Source: Penelope pileata
Taxonomy: Eukaryota > Chordata > Aves > Galliformes > Cracidae
NCBI GenBank assembly: GCA_013396635.1
Contig: WBMW01005087.1
Coordinates: 434,001-498,000, forward strand
Length of the DNA stretch: 64,000 nucleotides
Direction of reading: 5' to 3'
The notes under the pieces were generated by a model. It was not told where the DNA came from. It did not search any database and saw only the letters and a list, made by a program, of their open reading frames with translations. Both the position numbers and the translations under genes were made by a program. Positions 44,520 to 56,060 of this stretch are shown piece by piece (the stretch's first letter is position 1; every line of letters begins with the position of its first letter).

Positions 44520-47263
44520 CTACGAAAGCAAGCACAGGAAATCAGGGGGAGAATGCATTTGAAGCCTGTGATTGCATCACATCAGTCCTCCTAACATGGA
44601 CTTTGGATCTGAAAGAATGAAAACTTCTTCCATATTTTGATCATTGTGCCAAAGGTTGCATTGGACAAAATGCATTGTAGAAACATCTGCGAGTGAACTG
44701 ATCCGCTCCTCACCTTGACACCAGGACAGGTCAGTGCCCTGGTGCTGAGCCCTGGTTCCAGTGTCATCAGTTTTCTTTTGTATGAGAAACACATTCAGAG
44801 TTTTATCGCAGTGGCATCCCAAGTGATTTGTGCGATCTGTAACATAAACTCTGGTTTCAAAGATTCAGAGACTCCGCATTAATTATGTACACATACTGCA
44901 TGGCAATTTAAACATTTCTGGAAAACAAATCTTAAATCAGACTTGTTTGTGTAGCCCCTGGAGATCTCAGCCTCCTCCACAATAAATGAGTAGGTCTGGT
45001 GACATCCATGGGGTTCAGCGGCTGCCAAACCAGTGGAAGGGAGAAGTGAGCTTGTGACTGTCCCACTACACTACATTTGCTAGTATGAGCAAAATATAAA
45101 TATTTTGAAAAAAAAAACAACAACTAACTCAATGCTAAAATAACACAACTTTGGTCAGGGTCAGGGAACTAATAAAGCAAATTTTGCAACACAAAATCCA
45201 ATAGTGCCATGAAACACTTGTGAACAGAGCTAGTCTGCATTAAAAGACACAACCCAAATGCCAAACACATGCTTCTTAACATATAAACAGGGACAAGAAA
45301 CAAACCTAGGAGTCACGATTTCCAGTTTGAGAAAAGCCAATTTATCTAGCTAATGTAAAGAGAGCCTTGCCTTTAGCCTGGTTGGAACGGTGCCATTTAT
45401 GACCTCACTTAAAAATAAATCTAGACCATTGTTCATATGTTTCTGAATCACCGCCCTGCTTGATCAGCGAGAGACGTCTCTGGGTTTAAAAGTGCCGTGG
45501 GGAGGAAATGTAGGAATTCATTTAGAAGAGCATGCCTGGCTCCAGCTGCGTGGCTGCTGTACATCTGGAGAAAGCAACGGCAAAGCTGGAAACCTGGGTG
45601 CTCAGCTCCTGGCATTGAGCCTTGAGTGGTCAGAGGAAACTGCGTGGGATGGATTATATCACAGTGAGCATCACACTGGTTTTCACACTCCCAGTTCAAA
45701 AACATCAAAGTACCCAGAGAAAAACCTCCTTACTATTTTCAGGAAGCGCAAGTTATTTTTGTGTGTTCTTTTCACAGCATTTATTTCAGGAATTTAAGAG
45801 TTAACCATTTCCCTCTGACTGATGGGGAACATAGGGAACCTGCTGTCCCATCCCCTGGCTGCAGCTGAATACCAGAACAGAGATGACAGGAGATACCTAA
45901 ATTAGCCCAAGCCCCCAGGCAGCTTACCCAAAGGGTGGGCAGCCCCTCTGAGCAGTGCCATTTGTACAAAATAGCCAGAAAAGGGGGAAGACACCAAGCC
46001 ATCCCCCTCGTGAATGGGACCCTTGGCTGCTCCATCACGCCAGTGCTACCACCTATGCGAGAACTGTCCCCAGGCTCTGGGGCTGGTGTGGCACCAATGG
46101 CTGGGCTGGGGGAGCAGAGAAATCCCAAAGCCCACCCACCTCTCCCTTCCTCCTCCGCAGCTGTACTGGGGAGTCCACAGAACCGTTCATTGATCGGGGT
46201 GATTTCCCCACTAATAAAAGGCACCCTTGAAATCAAACTCAAGGCTTCTGATTTCTTAGTTCTACACTGCACCCTGACAAAGGGGACAATAACAATTAAC
46301 CCTGCCTCCCACATGTTAATTACAGAGGCATAGGCTTGATATCAGAAAGTTCATTTCTAGTGAACTCTAATTATCTTGGAAGTCTAGTCTTATTTTACTT
46401 TAAGACTTATTATTAAATAAAGGATTTTGATATTTAGATTTGAAACACGTGTAATCGCTGCTTGTGAGATGAGTTGCAAGCAGAGGAATCATCTGTTTGA
46501 TACACGAATATTTTGCTCAAATTCACGGCTATTTCATTTTTGGTTTGTATTTTTGAGTTATCATTGTTACGTAATTTCACCAGCACTTTATTGTATACAG
46601 CACAGCTCTTGGGAGGCTCGTGCATGATAAGACTATCACATATGTATTTAAATCCTGCGTATATGCCATCACCAAGGGACATCTCGGGTTAATGGAATGT
46701 TGATTGAGCACTCAGTCCGGCTGAGCACTTCAGACAGGTCTACATTCATCACTTCCAGGGTGAAAATTCATCTTGCTCTCACGAGCTGTTTCCTAATCAG
46801 CTGACTGTTCAATTCAGTTGATTGCTCCCTCTGACCATCCCATGGCTGACTGCTTCCTTTGCCTCCCAATCACGCTAATTGACCTCTTAGTCAAAAATAG
46901 TCCAGGTTTCGGTGCTCTGCTCACAGCTAATTGCACCCTAATGGATAATTTTGGCTGAGCATTTTCCAATATGGGCACTGAGAACAGCGTCTTAGGAGGC
47001 ATCTTAATTAGAGTATTAGTGGAAATAATCTGTATGAAGGCACTACATGTGATCACACAATCACATACTCACTAGCTACACAGGCATCACAATTAACTGA
47101 TGGGTCTACGCAAGATTTTGAGTAGGGGGTGCAAATCTCGTCCACATAAATACACGTAGCAGCTCAAATACCATCTTATCAACCCATTCCTGTGCCACCC
47201 AGTGCCAAATTAGCGTCCATACACAGACATATATTGACATCCCCAGTCACCCCTGCCAGTTAC
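44520..47263 (-). other. LMNTD1: Presumed LMNTD1 intron or upstream flank
   Basis: Intron if the 47264-47337 exon is real. It includes a GC-rich part at 45.9-46.2 kb with long frames on both strands (177 codons minus, 132 plus) and the homeodomain-core-rich block at 46.68-47.06 kb. Confidence 0.5.
46684..47060. promoter_or_regulatory. Candidate conserved non-coding element, homeodomain-core rich
   Basis: The block contains several TAAT-type cores: CCTAATCAGCTGA, TTCAGTTGATTGCTC, CGCTAATTGACC, CAGCTAATTGCACC, CTAATGGATAATTTTGG and CTTAATTAGAG. It has no repeats or simple sequence. An 80-codon minus-strand frame crosses it, but no suitable splice sites were seen. Conservation cannot be tested from one sequence. 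Confidence 0.25.
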
Positions 47264-47337
47264 CGCCACAGGCTCTGTTAGAAGAAGCTTCCATGTTCCC
47301 CATGGCTGATGGAGAGATGTTTGCTCCAGCACCTCCA
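47264..47337 (-). CDS. LMNTD1: Proposed LMNTD1 upstream coding exon
   Basis: On the minus strand a 74-nt segment between TCAG and the donor GTGGCG|GTAACT stays open and ends in phase 0, as exon 44422-44519 needs. With G from candidate exon 49091-49258 it encodes 25 residues, VEVLEQTSLHQPWGTWKLLL then TEPVA, which look like real protein. The weak point is the acceptor: GTCACGCAGCAGCGGTCAG has a poor pyrimidine tract. Two alternatives, CAG ends giving starts at 47344 or 47347, have a better tract (CTCTCGTCTTGGCTGGCATCTGTGTG) but then do not match the phase of 49091-49258. A different frame holds an ATG in perfect Kozak context (GCCATGG at about 47301). No homology was tested. Confidence 0.35.
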
Positions 47338-49090
47338 CTGACCGCTGCTGCGTGACATTCACACAGATGCCAGCCAAGACGAGAGTTATCAGGAGCCAGT
47401 GAGGTCTGGATTAGGCTGCAATTTCAAAGTAGGGTGTCAAGTAGTTGCTTGGCTGTCATTAAACATTAAAACAATACTGCGTGTCTGATTTGCTCAAACA
47501 GCAGGGAGCAATTTGAATAGCGCTCAGAAACTTATCTTTGTCAAGAAAAGTGCATGCTGTCAGAAGAGAAGAATTAATTTGGAAAAGTGCATTCTAGTCA
47601 AGACTTTGTTTCCATTATGTGCTGCTCAAGTAAATTAAACACTATATAAAGTTCATCCAGGATTGTTAAAGGCTTGCTTGCTATCAATAAATGGTTTCTT
47701 TAGAATAGCCTTCTCTGAAAAATAGAAGTTCAGCAAGTAAAAACAGTGAGCAGTGTGCTTTCTGAAAAAATATATGGCCCTCTATATTTAGAGATTTATC
47801 CAGGGATTTTTTTTTATAAATCTATTTGTGAAAGTATATATATATATATATACAGTTTTGCATACATGATCTTATTCCAGATGACTCTCCACATCAGGCA
47901 ACATGCTTAGGAAGCAGAAAACCTCAAAATCTGAAAAGCAATATTTCTGCAGAGCTTTCCCAAGAGACTTACTCTGCATTCCCTGAGAAATGGGACTTCA
48001 CGCCCTCAGCAAGGCTCCTTTGTTTCTATAGCTCATCCACGAAATGCAATGGTAGTTCTGCAGCAGCTTGAGTTATGTTAACAAAAGGATGCTTTCGTTG
48101 ATTCCTGCATTAGGGCAGAGCCCCAGCTTGGTGGGGCTGCCAGTTTGAAGGGACATGTGACAGCATTCCTGCACTACTGTGCATCGTCCCGTGTGTGGCC
48201 TTTTGGAAAACATTCGCAAAGAAAAGCAGCATCTGATACCTTCACTCTGATTCAGATATTGGGCATCACAGTTCAGCAATGAGTTTCACTGGCATTCTCT
48301 ACTACCTAGAAATCAGGTTTAGATACAAAGCTGGAATTTGGTTCAGGTTGATTTCTAAAAAAAGGATACTACTTTGGTTCAGAACATTTCCTCTTTTCTT
48401 AACTTTCATATAATTGTTAAATTAATATCAGTAATAATAATACCAGTAATATTCTGATCATACGTCTTCATTGAGTTCGAAGGGACAGCAGAGGGCATAT
48501 GTGGTCTTACAACAAAGAAAAGCCTATCTGAAAGAGCAAGTTTTTAGAAATACAAACTTCAGTATCTTCTTCTATGATATTACCCACTGGAGGAAAAGGG
48601 TTATTCTCCGGTTAATTAGGACTTGGCAATAACAGCAGGGCTGCCTGTAAAGGTGCCATTAGAAATGGAACAGACCAAACAGCTTTATAAAACCACATGT
48701 CAGCAGGACAACAAAAGCAAGACGTTACTTTGAAGTTTGATCATTATGAGACAGCCTAAATCCCAGCCAAGAACCCGTGGTGACACCTCGCCTCAACTGG
48801 CACCAGGTGCCATGCGCAGGGGAGGGCACCCAGCTCTGGGCCGAGCACCCAGCACCCGCTGCTGATCCGTCCCACTGCGGCCAATGAGGCTTCAGGCTCT
48901 CAGAGCACAATTTGGTTCACAAAACACCAATGTTCAAAGCTTGGTAACGCTGCTGGTGTCTCAGAACGTCCATAGCATCGTGATGTTCTGGGCACGCTGT
49001 GTCCCAGTTCCTGACTACCTGGAAAAGCACCTGGGGCTGAAATATTATGGTGCTGTTTGTTTTTTTCTTAATTCCACGGGATTTTCTCAC
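47338..49090 (-). other. LMNTD1: Presumed LMNTD1 intron between proposed 5' exons
   Basis: Intron only if both proposed exons are real. Contains the (TA)9 repeat and an AT-rich unique stretch (47.45-47.87 kb) that could be conserved. Confidence 0.35.
47835..47852. repeat. (TA)9 microsatellite
   Basis: Nine uninterrupted TA units, preceded by a T-rich run at 47809-47816. Confidence 0.9.
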
Positions 49091-49258
49091 CGGGTAAGTG
49101 CTCTAGGAGTATCTTCAGGACCCGGTGTACAAGTGGGAGCAGTGGCAGCTTGGGGAGCATGTTTATTATGCAGTCCTGGTATTTCTCCAGCCGTTCTGGT
49201 GCGGGCCCTGTGGAGCGCTGGGTTGCTATAGCTACTCCCATAGCAAAACCTGAGCCCA
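49091..49258 (-). CDS. LMNTD1: Proposed LMNTD1 5' exon, possible start codon at 49241
   Basis: On the minus strand the sequence ends at the good donor ACCCG|GTGAGA. In one frame it is open with protein-like content, including ERLEKYQDCIINMLPKLPLL and then PLVHRVLKILLEHLP, an amphipathic, probably helical segment. The frame ends in phase 1, matching candidate exon 47264-47337. A plausible acceptor is CTCTCATGCTGCCTTGTGCATGCAG (exon start 49258). An ATG at 49241-49239 has G at -3 and G at +4, so the exon may hold the start codon after a short 5' UTR. From that ATG the exon gives 50 residues and a complete model of about 421. No family is recognised for the segment, and the opposite strand also carries a long open frame (49150-49863). 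Confidence 0.33.
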
Positions 49259-52200
49259 CTGCATGCACAAGGCAGCATGAGAGACGCTCAAACAAACCAC
49301 AGCCAATGCAAAGCACACCTGCTCTGAGCCATAGTACAGTGACTGCATGGGAAGAGTGGTCCCAGGGCCTGCAGCTCTATAAGCACACCCTGGGAGAAGA
49401 AAGCTGCAAGATTCAGGGGGTTGTCCCACCAGTTCTGTTTCACGTGGCACAGAGAGCCAGCTCCTGGCTGCATGCAGCACCCTGTGCAGGGGAGACAGTA
49501 ATTAATGCACCAGGAGGATCAGCAACGACGTGCCCAGGGGCACACCTGGGTCCAGGCAGACTTTCTGCTACTCACACTCTTTTTTTAACTTCTGTTTTAT
49601 GTAGGCGGCTTACTACCAGCATTCGCTGCCTGGCTTGGTTTGACTTCAGCTGTTCACAGGCATGTGAAAATACAAAGAAACCTATAAAGCTTGAAGTCAG
49701 ACTGAAAACACTGTTTTCAGTTTGTGAATACACTGTTTTCAAGACTCAGGTTGGCACGAAAGGTTTGATCACATGCGTATACCTGGGTAGAAGCAAGAGT
49801 GAAACTCCAAGATGTTTTCATTTTCTGCTTATGCATATTCCACACCATGAAGGCAATACGTAAAACTCAGAAAGCATCACAACAGCAAAATGTACCATTT
49901 ATGTCCAAACTTTAAACCTCTTCTGTGCATCATTTCTGCCTCCCCCCAGCAGACTCCCTCGCTGCAGCGCTGAATTATCACGAGCAATCGGTAACAACTG
50001 GCTGGGCACCTTGGAGCAGCGCCTACTTCACCACCCAAACTGCTTTGATGTACCAGAACGTCATGTAGCCCCATAGCTACCAGCATGTTATGGTGATGGA
50101 GAGGCAGGAACAGCCACAGGACCTGCGCCTTGCAGGCTGGCTGATATAAATGGATACATGAACAGAACAAGATGCCTGGCATTAAGCATGCACTGACCCC
50201 ATATCCCTGCCTGACTCTCCCAGCAGTTTCCCTGGATGTGTTATCATTTAAATGGGCTGTGATCTCCTAAAATACATTTTCTGTATGATGTTGCTTTTTA
50301 TATTTTATTAGCTAGCTCTCTGATGAAATAAAAATTCACATTACAGTGTCATAGAAAGCTATTACAGTGTTAACATCTTTGGTTACACTGCAGCAAGCAT
50401 GCTTTAAAAGATGAGAAACTTGTACTACGTTATTGCTCTGAAGATAACCATTATTATCATTTGTGTTGCATTTATTCCTAGAAGCTCCAGTGAGATCGTC
50501 CGGGGCAGTTCTGAATCTACAGTGAGACTTAGTGGTGCTCAGACATTTTCCTCATCCTGACGCACAAAGCTAACAAAGGCAGAGAGGCAGCTTGGGCACA
50601 GAAACTCATGCAGCGTCCCCAGGGGTGGTACCTGTAGGAATAAAATCACGTGTCCTGACTCGGGCACAGTCCTCGTTCAATGAACTGAATCATCTCTGCT
50701 TCTGCTCTACAGCTTGTATTGCTTCTGATAGCTTGTGCTGAGAACACATTTATCAGTCCTTTCAGGTTCAATCAAATGGCACGCAGGGTACAGATCTGTA
50801 CCACCAAAATATCGCACTTACGTAGTCATCAAAGGCTGCAGAAACTTTCAAAGAGGCTTCATTTCAGTCGCTGGAGGGGAGATGAAGAGGGGTATGTGTG
50901 CATGAAATAAATCTGCATGAGGAGAAGTCTTGTGGGTATCTGCAGTTCTGTGATGTGTTTCGGCACTACTTGGCTCATTCCTTTTTCCAGGTGCAAAAAA
51001 AGGTCTCAGTAAAACCGCAAATGAGACAGGCAAATTTTAACATTCCCATGCCTGCCAACAGGCTGGCTTCATGATTTGAACTAAGCTACTTTGGTAATAT
51101 TCACAATGCAGTATTCACCGAAGCAAGAATCCTATTTCAGGAGTGATTTAGGTTGACAGGAACCTAAACCCTGCTGGAAGTCAACGTTTCTGATTCAGAG
51201 GAACACCAGTCAGGTCCTGAGGGACTCTCATGTCCCTGTGTCCACACACCCTCCTCTGTAAAAGGACAGCAATGCCTGTGTGCATTGCCACAAAGCACCT
51301 AACAATCTACAGAAGAATGATCTCAACGCAAGCTCCAGGCAGAGAAGCATGGGCAGTTTTCAGAGGGCTGCTTCTCCGTCTCTTGTGAGCACGTGTGTAT
51401 GAGCACACGGGCACGCATGTTTCAGCAGCAATCCTGGTGCATTTCAACGGGTGACAAGGTGTAATTTCAACTGGCCTTTTATTGAACAGCAAAAATGACA
51501 TTTATAAGGCATTTTTACTTGGCTTGGGGAGATATTCTTCACTCGGTGCTTGTGTAAGGTTTATTATTAACCCCATGGAAACTGCTGAGCTGAATGGAAA
51601 GATAGGTTAGATAGTGAAGTCGATAGAACAGGAAAATATTTTTCTTCAAAGATTAATCAGACTTGAAATTAGGTGATGAAAGTAAAAAGAGCATGTGGAA
51701 AGGATCAGAATAAGTACATTCTTTATCTTCAAAGAGCCTCCAAGAAGCAGTAAGTGAAGTTCCTGCTCTCCTGGAGCTGGAATGCGTTCAAATGTGTATT
51801 GCAGAAAAATGGGATTTGCAAAAATTTTCATGGGTGGCCCAGCACCTCTTCCACTGAGCACCGACCTGAGTGAGAGCAGATGTTCCCTGCAAGCAAAATC
51901 CCATGGCAGGATCTTACGTGAGGAGCTGCTGCTGCAGAGGAAGACGTGAGGGGCAGGGCAGAAGACTCCCAGCCTAGAAGATGAAGCTGCAAACGTTTAC
52001 CATTCGCCAACTCCTTCCCCTTATGGCACACCTCCTTGCACAAGCTCCCTCCCTGCTTTTGTAGCCAGAAGGGATGAGACAGGTGTGCTGCAGGGAGCCA
52101 GCGTCCTGTTTTGCCAGGTTCTGTTTCTGCTCATCCAGCACGGGGAAAATTACTCCCCGCATTACAGCCATCCCTTTCTGTTTAACACTTACAGCAATCT

Positions 52201-53967
52201 CTTTCCACTTAATTCAAAGTGCAGACCCTGAGAACTATCCTCTCCCAGACGCCTGCACAGACAGAACCCTTGGGCAGGGATTTTCTCTGGGAGATGGCCT
52301 CAACCAGAAAAACATGAAAAGACACAATTTCTTGCTGTAAGACGTCGTCATTGGCCTTCTCTGGTAATCAGCACAGGAATTGCTTCTCAAGCTTTGCTCC
52401 TTAGCCAGCATGCCAGTGCCTGTCTCCCCTCTGAAGACACATTACTTCACTGTGACATAATATATTAAGATGGAATATACTTTTTCATATGTCCATCATT
52501 TAGCATCCAGTAAAAAAAGTGTTCGGAAGCATTTATTAAAATTACTAGCACATTTGATGAAATATCTGTATCAATTAATTGCTAATAAGTAGTTCAAAGC
52601 TGGTTCAGAAATGAATTAATAATTTAACACTAATAATTTATTCAATTAATTTATCCCTTTGTCTCTTTCTGAAATGACTTCCCAAGAGTTCTCATCTTTT
52701 TGTGTCCAGGCAAGGATCTTCAAATCTGTCTTTGAAATTACTTCAGATCTTTCCCTCCCTTGAAATGTTATTACAAGACTGATCTTATAATAATTTACAA
52801 GTATTTCACACTAAAAATTCAAGCGCTGTTGAGAATTATGATCGGTGAAATGTATTGCTTTTCCTTTTCCCTCACTGACTGTCGTTTTTTTATTTTAAAG
52901 AATGTTTTTAAAAAGCTCTCAAAGTGCACTTTTCAGGGACAGACAGCAGGGAGGGCAGAGAAAGCAGGCAACTGGAGATTGGAATTTGGGAACAAATCAC
53001 AGCTTTTCCTCTCTGGCTGCAAAGGATTGGCTGAGACAGCATTGCATTGGAGAAAACAGGCTGCTGTGAGATTGCTGCATTTACAAAAAAGATACACACA
53101 GCATTTTAGCATACCACAGTTTTTTTCCCTTCTCACTGCAGGAAAATAATGGCACAATCAAGAATGCACTGACAACACTGGAAGCCTTTGAGTCTTCCAG
53201 TTGACTTCAGAGGGCTCTTTGTGACATCTGAGATGCCAGCACACAGAATTGCTTGGAGAACATTGGCATTTTAAGGAGAGATGCTACATAAATGTTGAGT
53301 GTTATATGTGAATCCAGCTTCACATCAACCATGGCCACAGAAGAATTAAAAATGTCCTTCATTCTTTAACCAATCCTTCACAGCGAACAAGTAGAGCTTG
53401 AACTAGTCGAAGCACGGTGGGAGTAAAAGGGGAAGCAACCAGAACAGTGACCTTTACATGGTGCACCCAAAGGACACCGGGACAGAAGATCCATGGGCTT
53501 TCAGAGGAGAAGTCTGTGATCCATCCAGGCAGACGTCCCGCTACTAGCAAACAGAGCCGCAGGCTACAGCCACAGCACTTGCTTCCAAATGAGAAGAAAA
53601 TAAAATTAAACAGCAGCCATCACTTCTGGATCCTAATGCCTGCCATGTATTAATTTCTCCTTGCTGAAAATGGTTGATCAGCGTAATACTTTCTCTGGTT
53701 TGCTGGAGATGTAGTATTGTATAACACTGCTAGCTTGGGAAGATACTGGGCTTTGATGCTCTCTTTGTTAATTATTTTAATGCAACTTGAATTCAAATTT
53801 TGCTCATTAAGTATTTCTAGTGCTGAGCTCGAGGCACTGCATTTGGAGGTGGTTTTCTCTGAAGTTCAGCAAGACATTGCATCCAAGGGTTTAATGCCAC
53901 TAGCTAGGATAAAGGAGTGAAGATCAACTGCCAGGACTTCCACTGAACTTCAGTGCCTTAAGAAAAC

Positions 53968-54090
53968 CATTGTGTCTTTGTGCACCTCCATTTGTTCATT
54001 TGGAACTAAAACTAATGATAATAGTACCTTCCTTTGTAATGCAAGTTGGGTAGCTTGAGTTTGGCACCTGAAGATTGTTAAATGTTGTTC
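53968..54090 (+). mobile_element. Ancient MIR-like (CORE-SINE) remnant, sense
   Basis: TTGTGCACCTCCATTTGTTC, ATTTGGAACTAAAACTAATG, ATAATAGTACCTTCCTTTGT and, after a gap, TTTGGCACCTGAAGATTGTT then AAATGTTG follow the sense MIR order CTGTGCCTCAGTTTCCTCAT, CTGTAAAATGGGGATAATAA, TAGTACCTACCTCATAGGGT, GCCTGGCACATAGTAAG, AATAAATGTT. Judged by eye. Confidence 0.45.
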
Positions 54091-55978
54091 TCTGGATTTG
54101 GCCCATTTTAACTAGCTCAGTTTAGAAAAAATTACCATAAATATTCAGCTCATCAGGTATATAGGATGCCAACCAATGCAATCAGACCTACTGATATATG
54201 GAGCAAAAACGATAAACTTCACACTGTATAGGTAACTTGTAACTTCACAAATAAGGAAATAATTCACAAGCAACAGCATAATGCAGAAAAAGATATTCTC
54301 TTATTTCAGCTGTCCAAGAAACAAGAAATCCAAGAAAAACAAATGCATTTTTCAAAAATTTACTGGGCTGGCTAATCTAGCTGCTTGCTAGAGAAAGAAA
54401 GAATTCACTAAAGCCTTGCAGAGAGCTGGAGTTATCCATTAGATGTCTTGCAGCTCTAGATCTCCAGCAGCGCACAGTCCCTGAGTGTCAGCACAGAAAA
54501 TACAGATCAGGGAAAAGGCTGGACTCACAGCCAGTCAACTTAACCACAGCATGAAGGGGAAATACATCACCTCTTCTGAGCTGCAATGGCTAACTTCCAT
54601 TCACCCTTCTATCCAAGGAGAACTGGTAGCAGAGCAGTGCATAGGAAGACATGAGCAGGTATCCTCTGAACAGGGCTGCTCTCCCTAGAGGCTCACTGGA
54701 GGCCAGAACCACTAAGAAAACATGATCAGATTATGCTGTGGAGTGATTTATGTTCCTATACATTTTGTGGGTAGATGTATTCCTATAAAAATCTGTTTGA
54801 TGTCCATTAATCAAACATGCCTGTGATGGATTATAAAACGTACCAGTGACTACAGCAACTCTGAAAGAAAACTTTTCAGCTCTTTAAAATTGGCTCCCAC
54901 TGCAGCAAAGTGACTGATTAATTATCTATACGTCATTAAGCAGGGGTTTTGTCAGCACATAAAGACCCAGATCCCCAGTAGCCACAGACTGGCTCCAGTG
55001 CAAGTTGGTCACCAGAATTTCTCTGAGATACCAGAGAACCTGAAGGTGTTTACAATCAAAATAGACAGCAATCTGAGAAGTGGAGGAGACATCAAGCTTT
55101 GTTATATTTTAATTACTTAATTCAGGCCTCAAACGACTCCCTGGAAGACATGGAGCTTGGGTTTGTATGTGTCTGGCTGGAACTCTGTGCTGTATCCACA
55201 AGACAGAAAAGGAGGGTTTCTCAGTAAGTTAAGACGCACAAAATGGCTCAGGGAAGAGGCAAGAATGTGCTCCACGCTGCTTCTGCTTCTGCTCCAAAGA
55301 ATCTCTTCCAGTGCGGTTTTTGAAATGACCGAGTGGGATGGAATGGGAAGTGACAGGCGGGAGCCAGTTCTGAAGAAAAGCTTGTTCAAAGGACAGTCCT
55401 GAGGGTAGCAGTTGTGGAAATGCTGCTGTGGTGGAGGAGGTTGGTCATTTTATGAGGAAACGAGGAAAAAGAGGAAGACAAAGCAATTGTCTCCTTGTTG
55501 CCCAGTGCACAAAGGGTTAAAAATAAGAAGGAAATGGATGAACTTTTTGAAAAGTCTAGCGGTTTGGATTCTGCTCAAGGCTTGGCTCAAGCCATTCCTG
55601 ACTTGAAAAAACAGGACAAAAGTGTCCAGTTGGCTCAGCTGTAGACTATATGCATTTTTATTACCAGTGACTGGAGTTCAAGATGAGTGAATTGTAAATA
55701 AGAAGAAATGAAACACAATAAAATAGTCTCCAGAGATTTACCTAGAAAACATCTGGAGTTTTGGCACCAACATATAGAAATCTATACCAATGGGAACGCA
55801 ACATATTACTGTGAAGTGTAGTAAGAAATAGCACAGATGAATGAGAAGTTAAGGCCTCCTATATATCACAGTGAGATATTTCAGCTCCTTTTGGTTGTGT
55901 GAGTTTCTATGCTGTGAAGTCTTGCCAAATATTCTGTTGTTACCTTATTAGATGGTCTTGGTTTACTACCTTTTGCTC

Positions 55979-56060
55979 TGTAAAGCACTGATTTTGTGTC
56001 ACTTAATTTAATTTTTACAAACACAGCCAGATGTCCTGTTCATTTTGCATATGAGAAAAC
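55979..56060 (-). mobile_element. Possible MIR-like remnant, antisense
   Basis: TGTAAAGCACTGATTTTGTG, CACTTAATTTAATTTTTACA, AACACAGCCAGATGTCCTGT and TCATTTTGCATATGAGAAAA resemble the antisense MIR stretch TCATTTAATCCTCACAACAA, CCCTATGAGGTAGGTACTAT, CCATTTTACAGATGAGGAAA. The match is weaker than at the other sites. Confidence 0.3.

Noticed and set aside
45781..46333. Long frames on both strands (177 and 132 codons)
   Set aside because: The region is GC-rich, which lowers stop frequency. There is no domain and no splice pattern in phase with the gene.
46814..47056. 80-codon minus-strand frame as an extra LMNTD1 exon
   Set aside because: The peptide looks plausible, but no fitting donor was found. 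The homeodomain cores make a regulatory explanation more likely.
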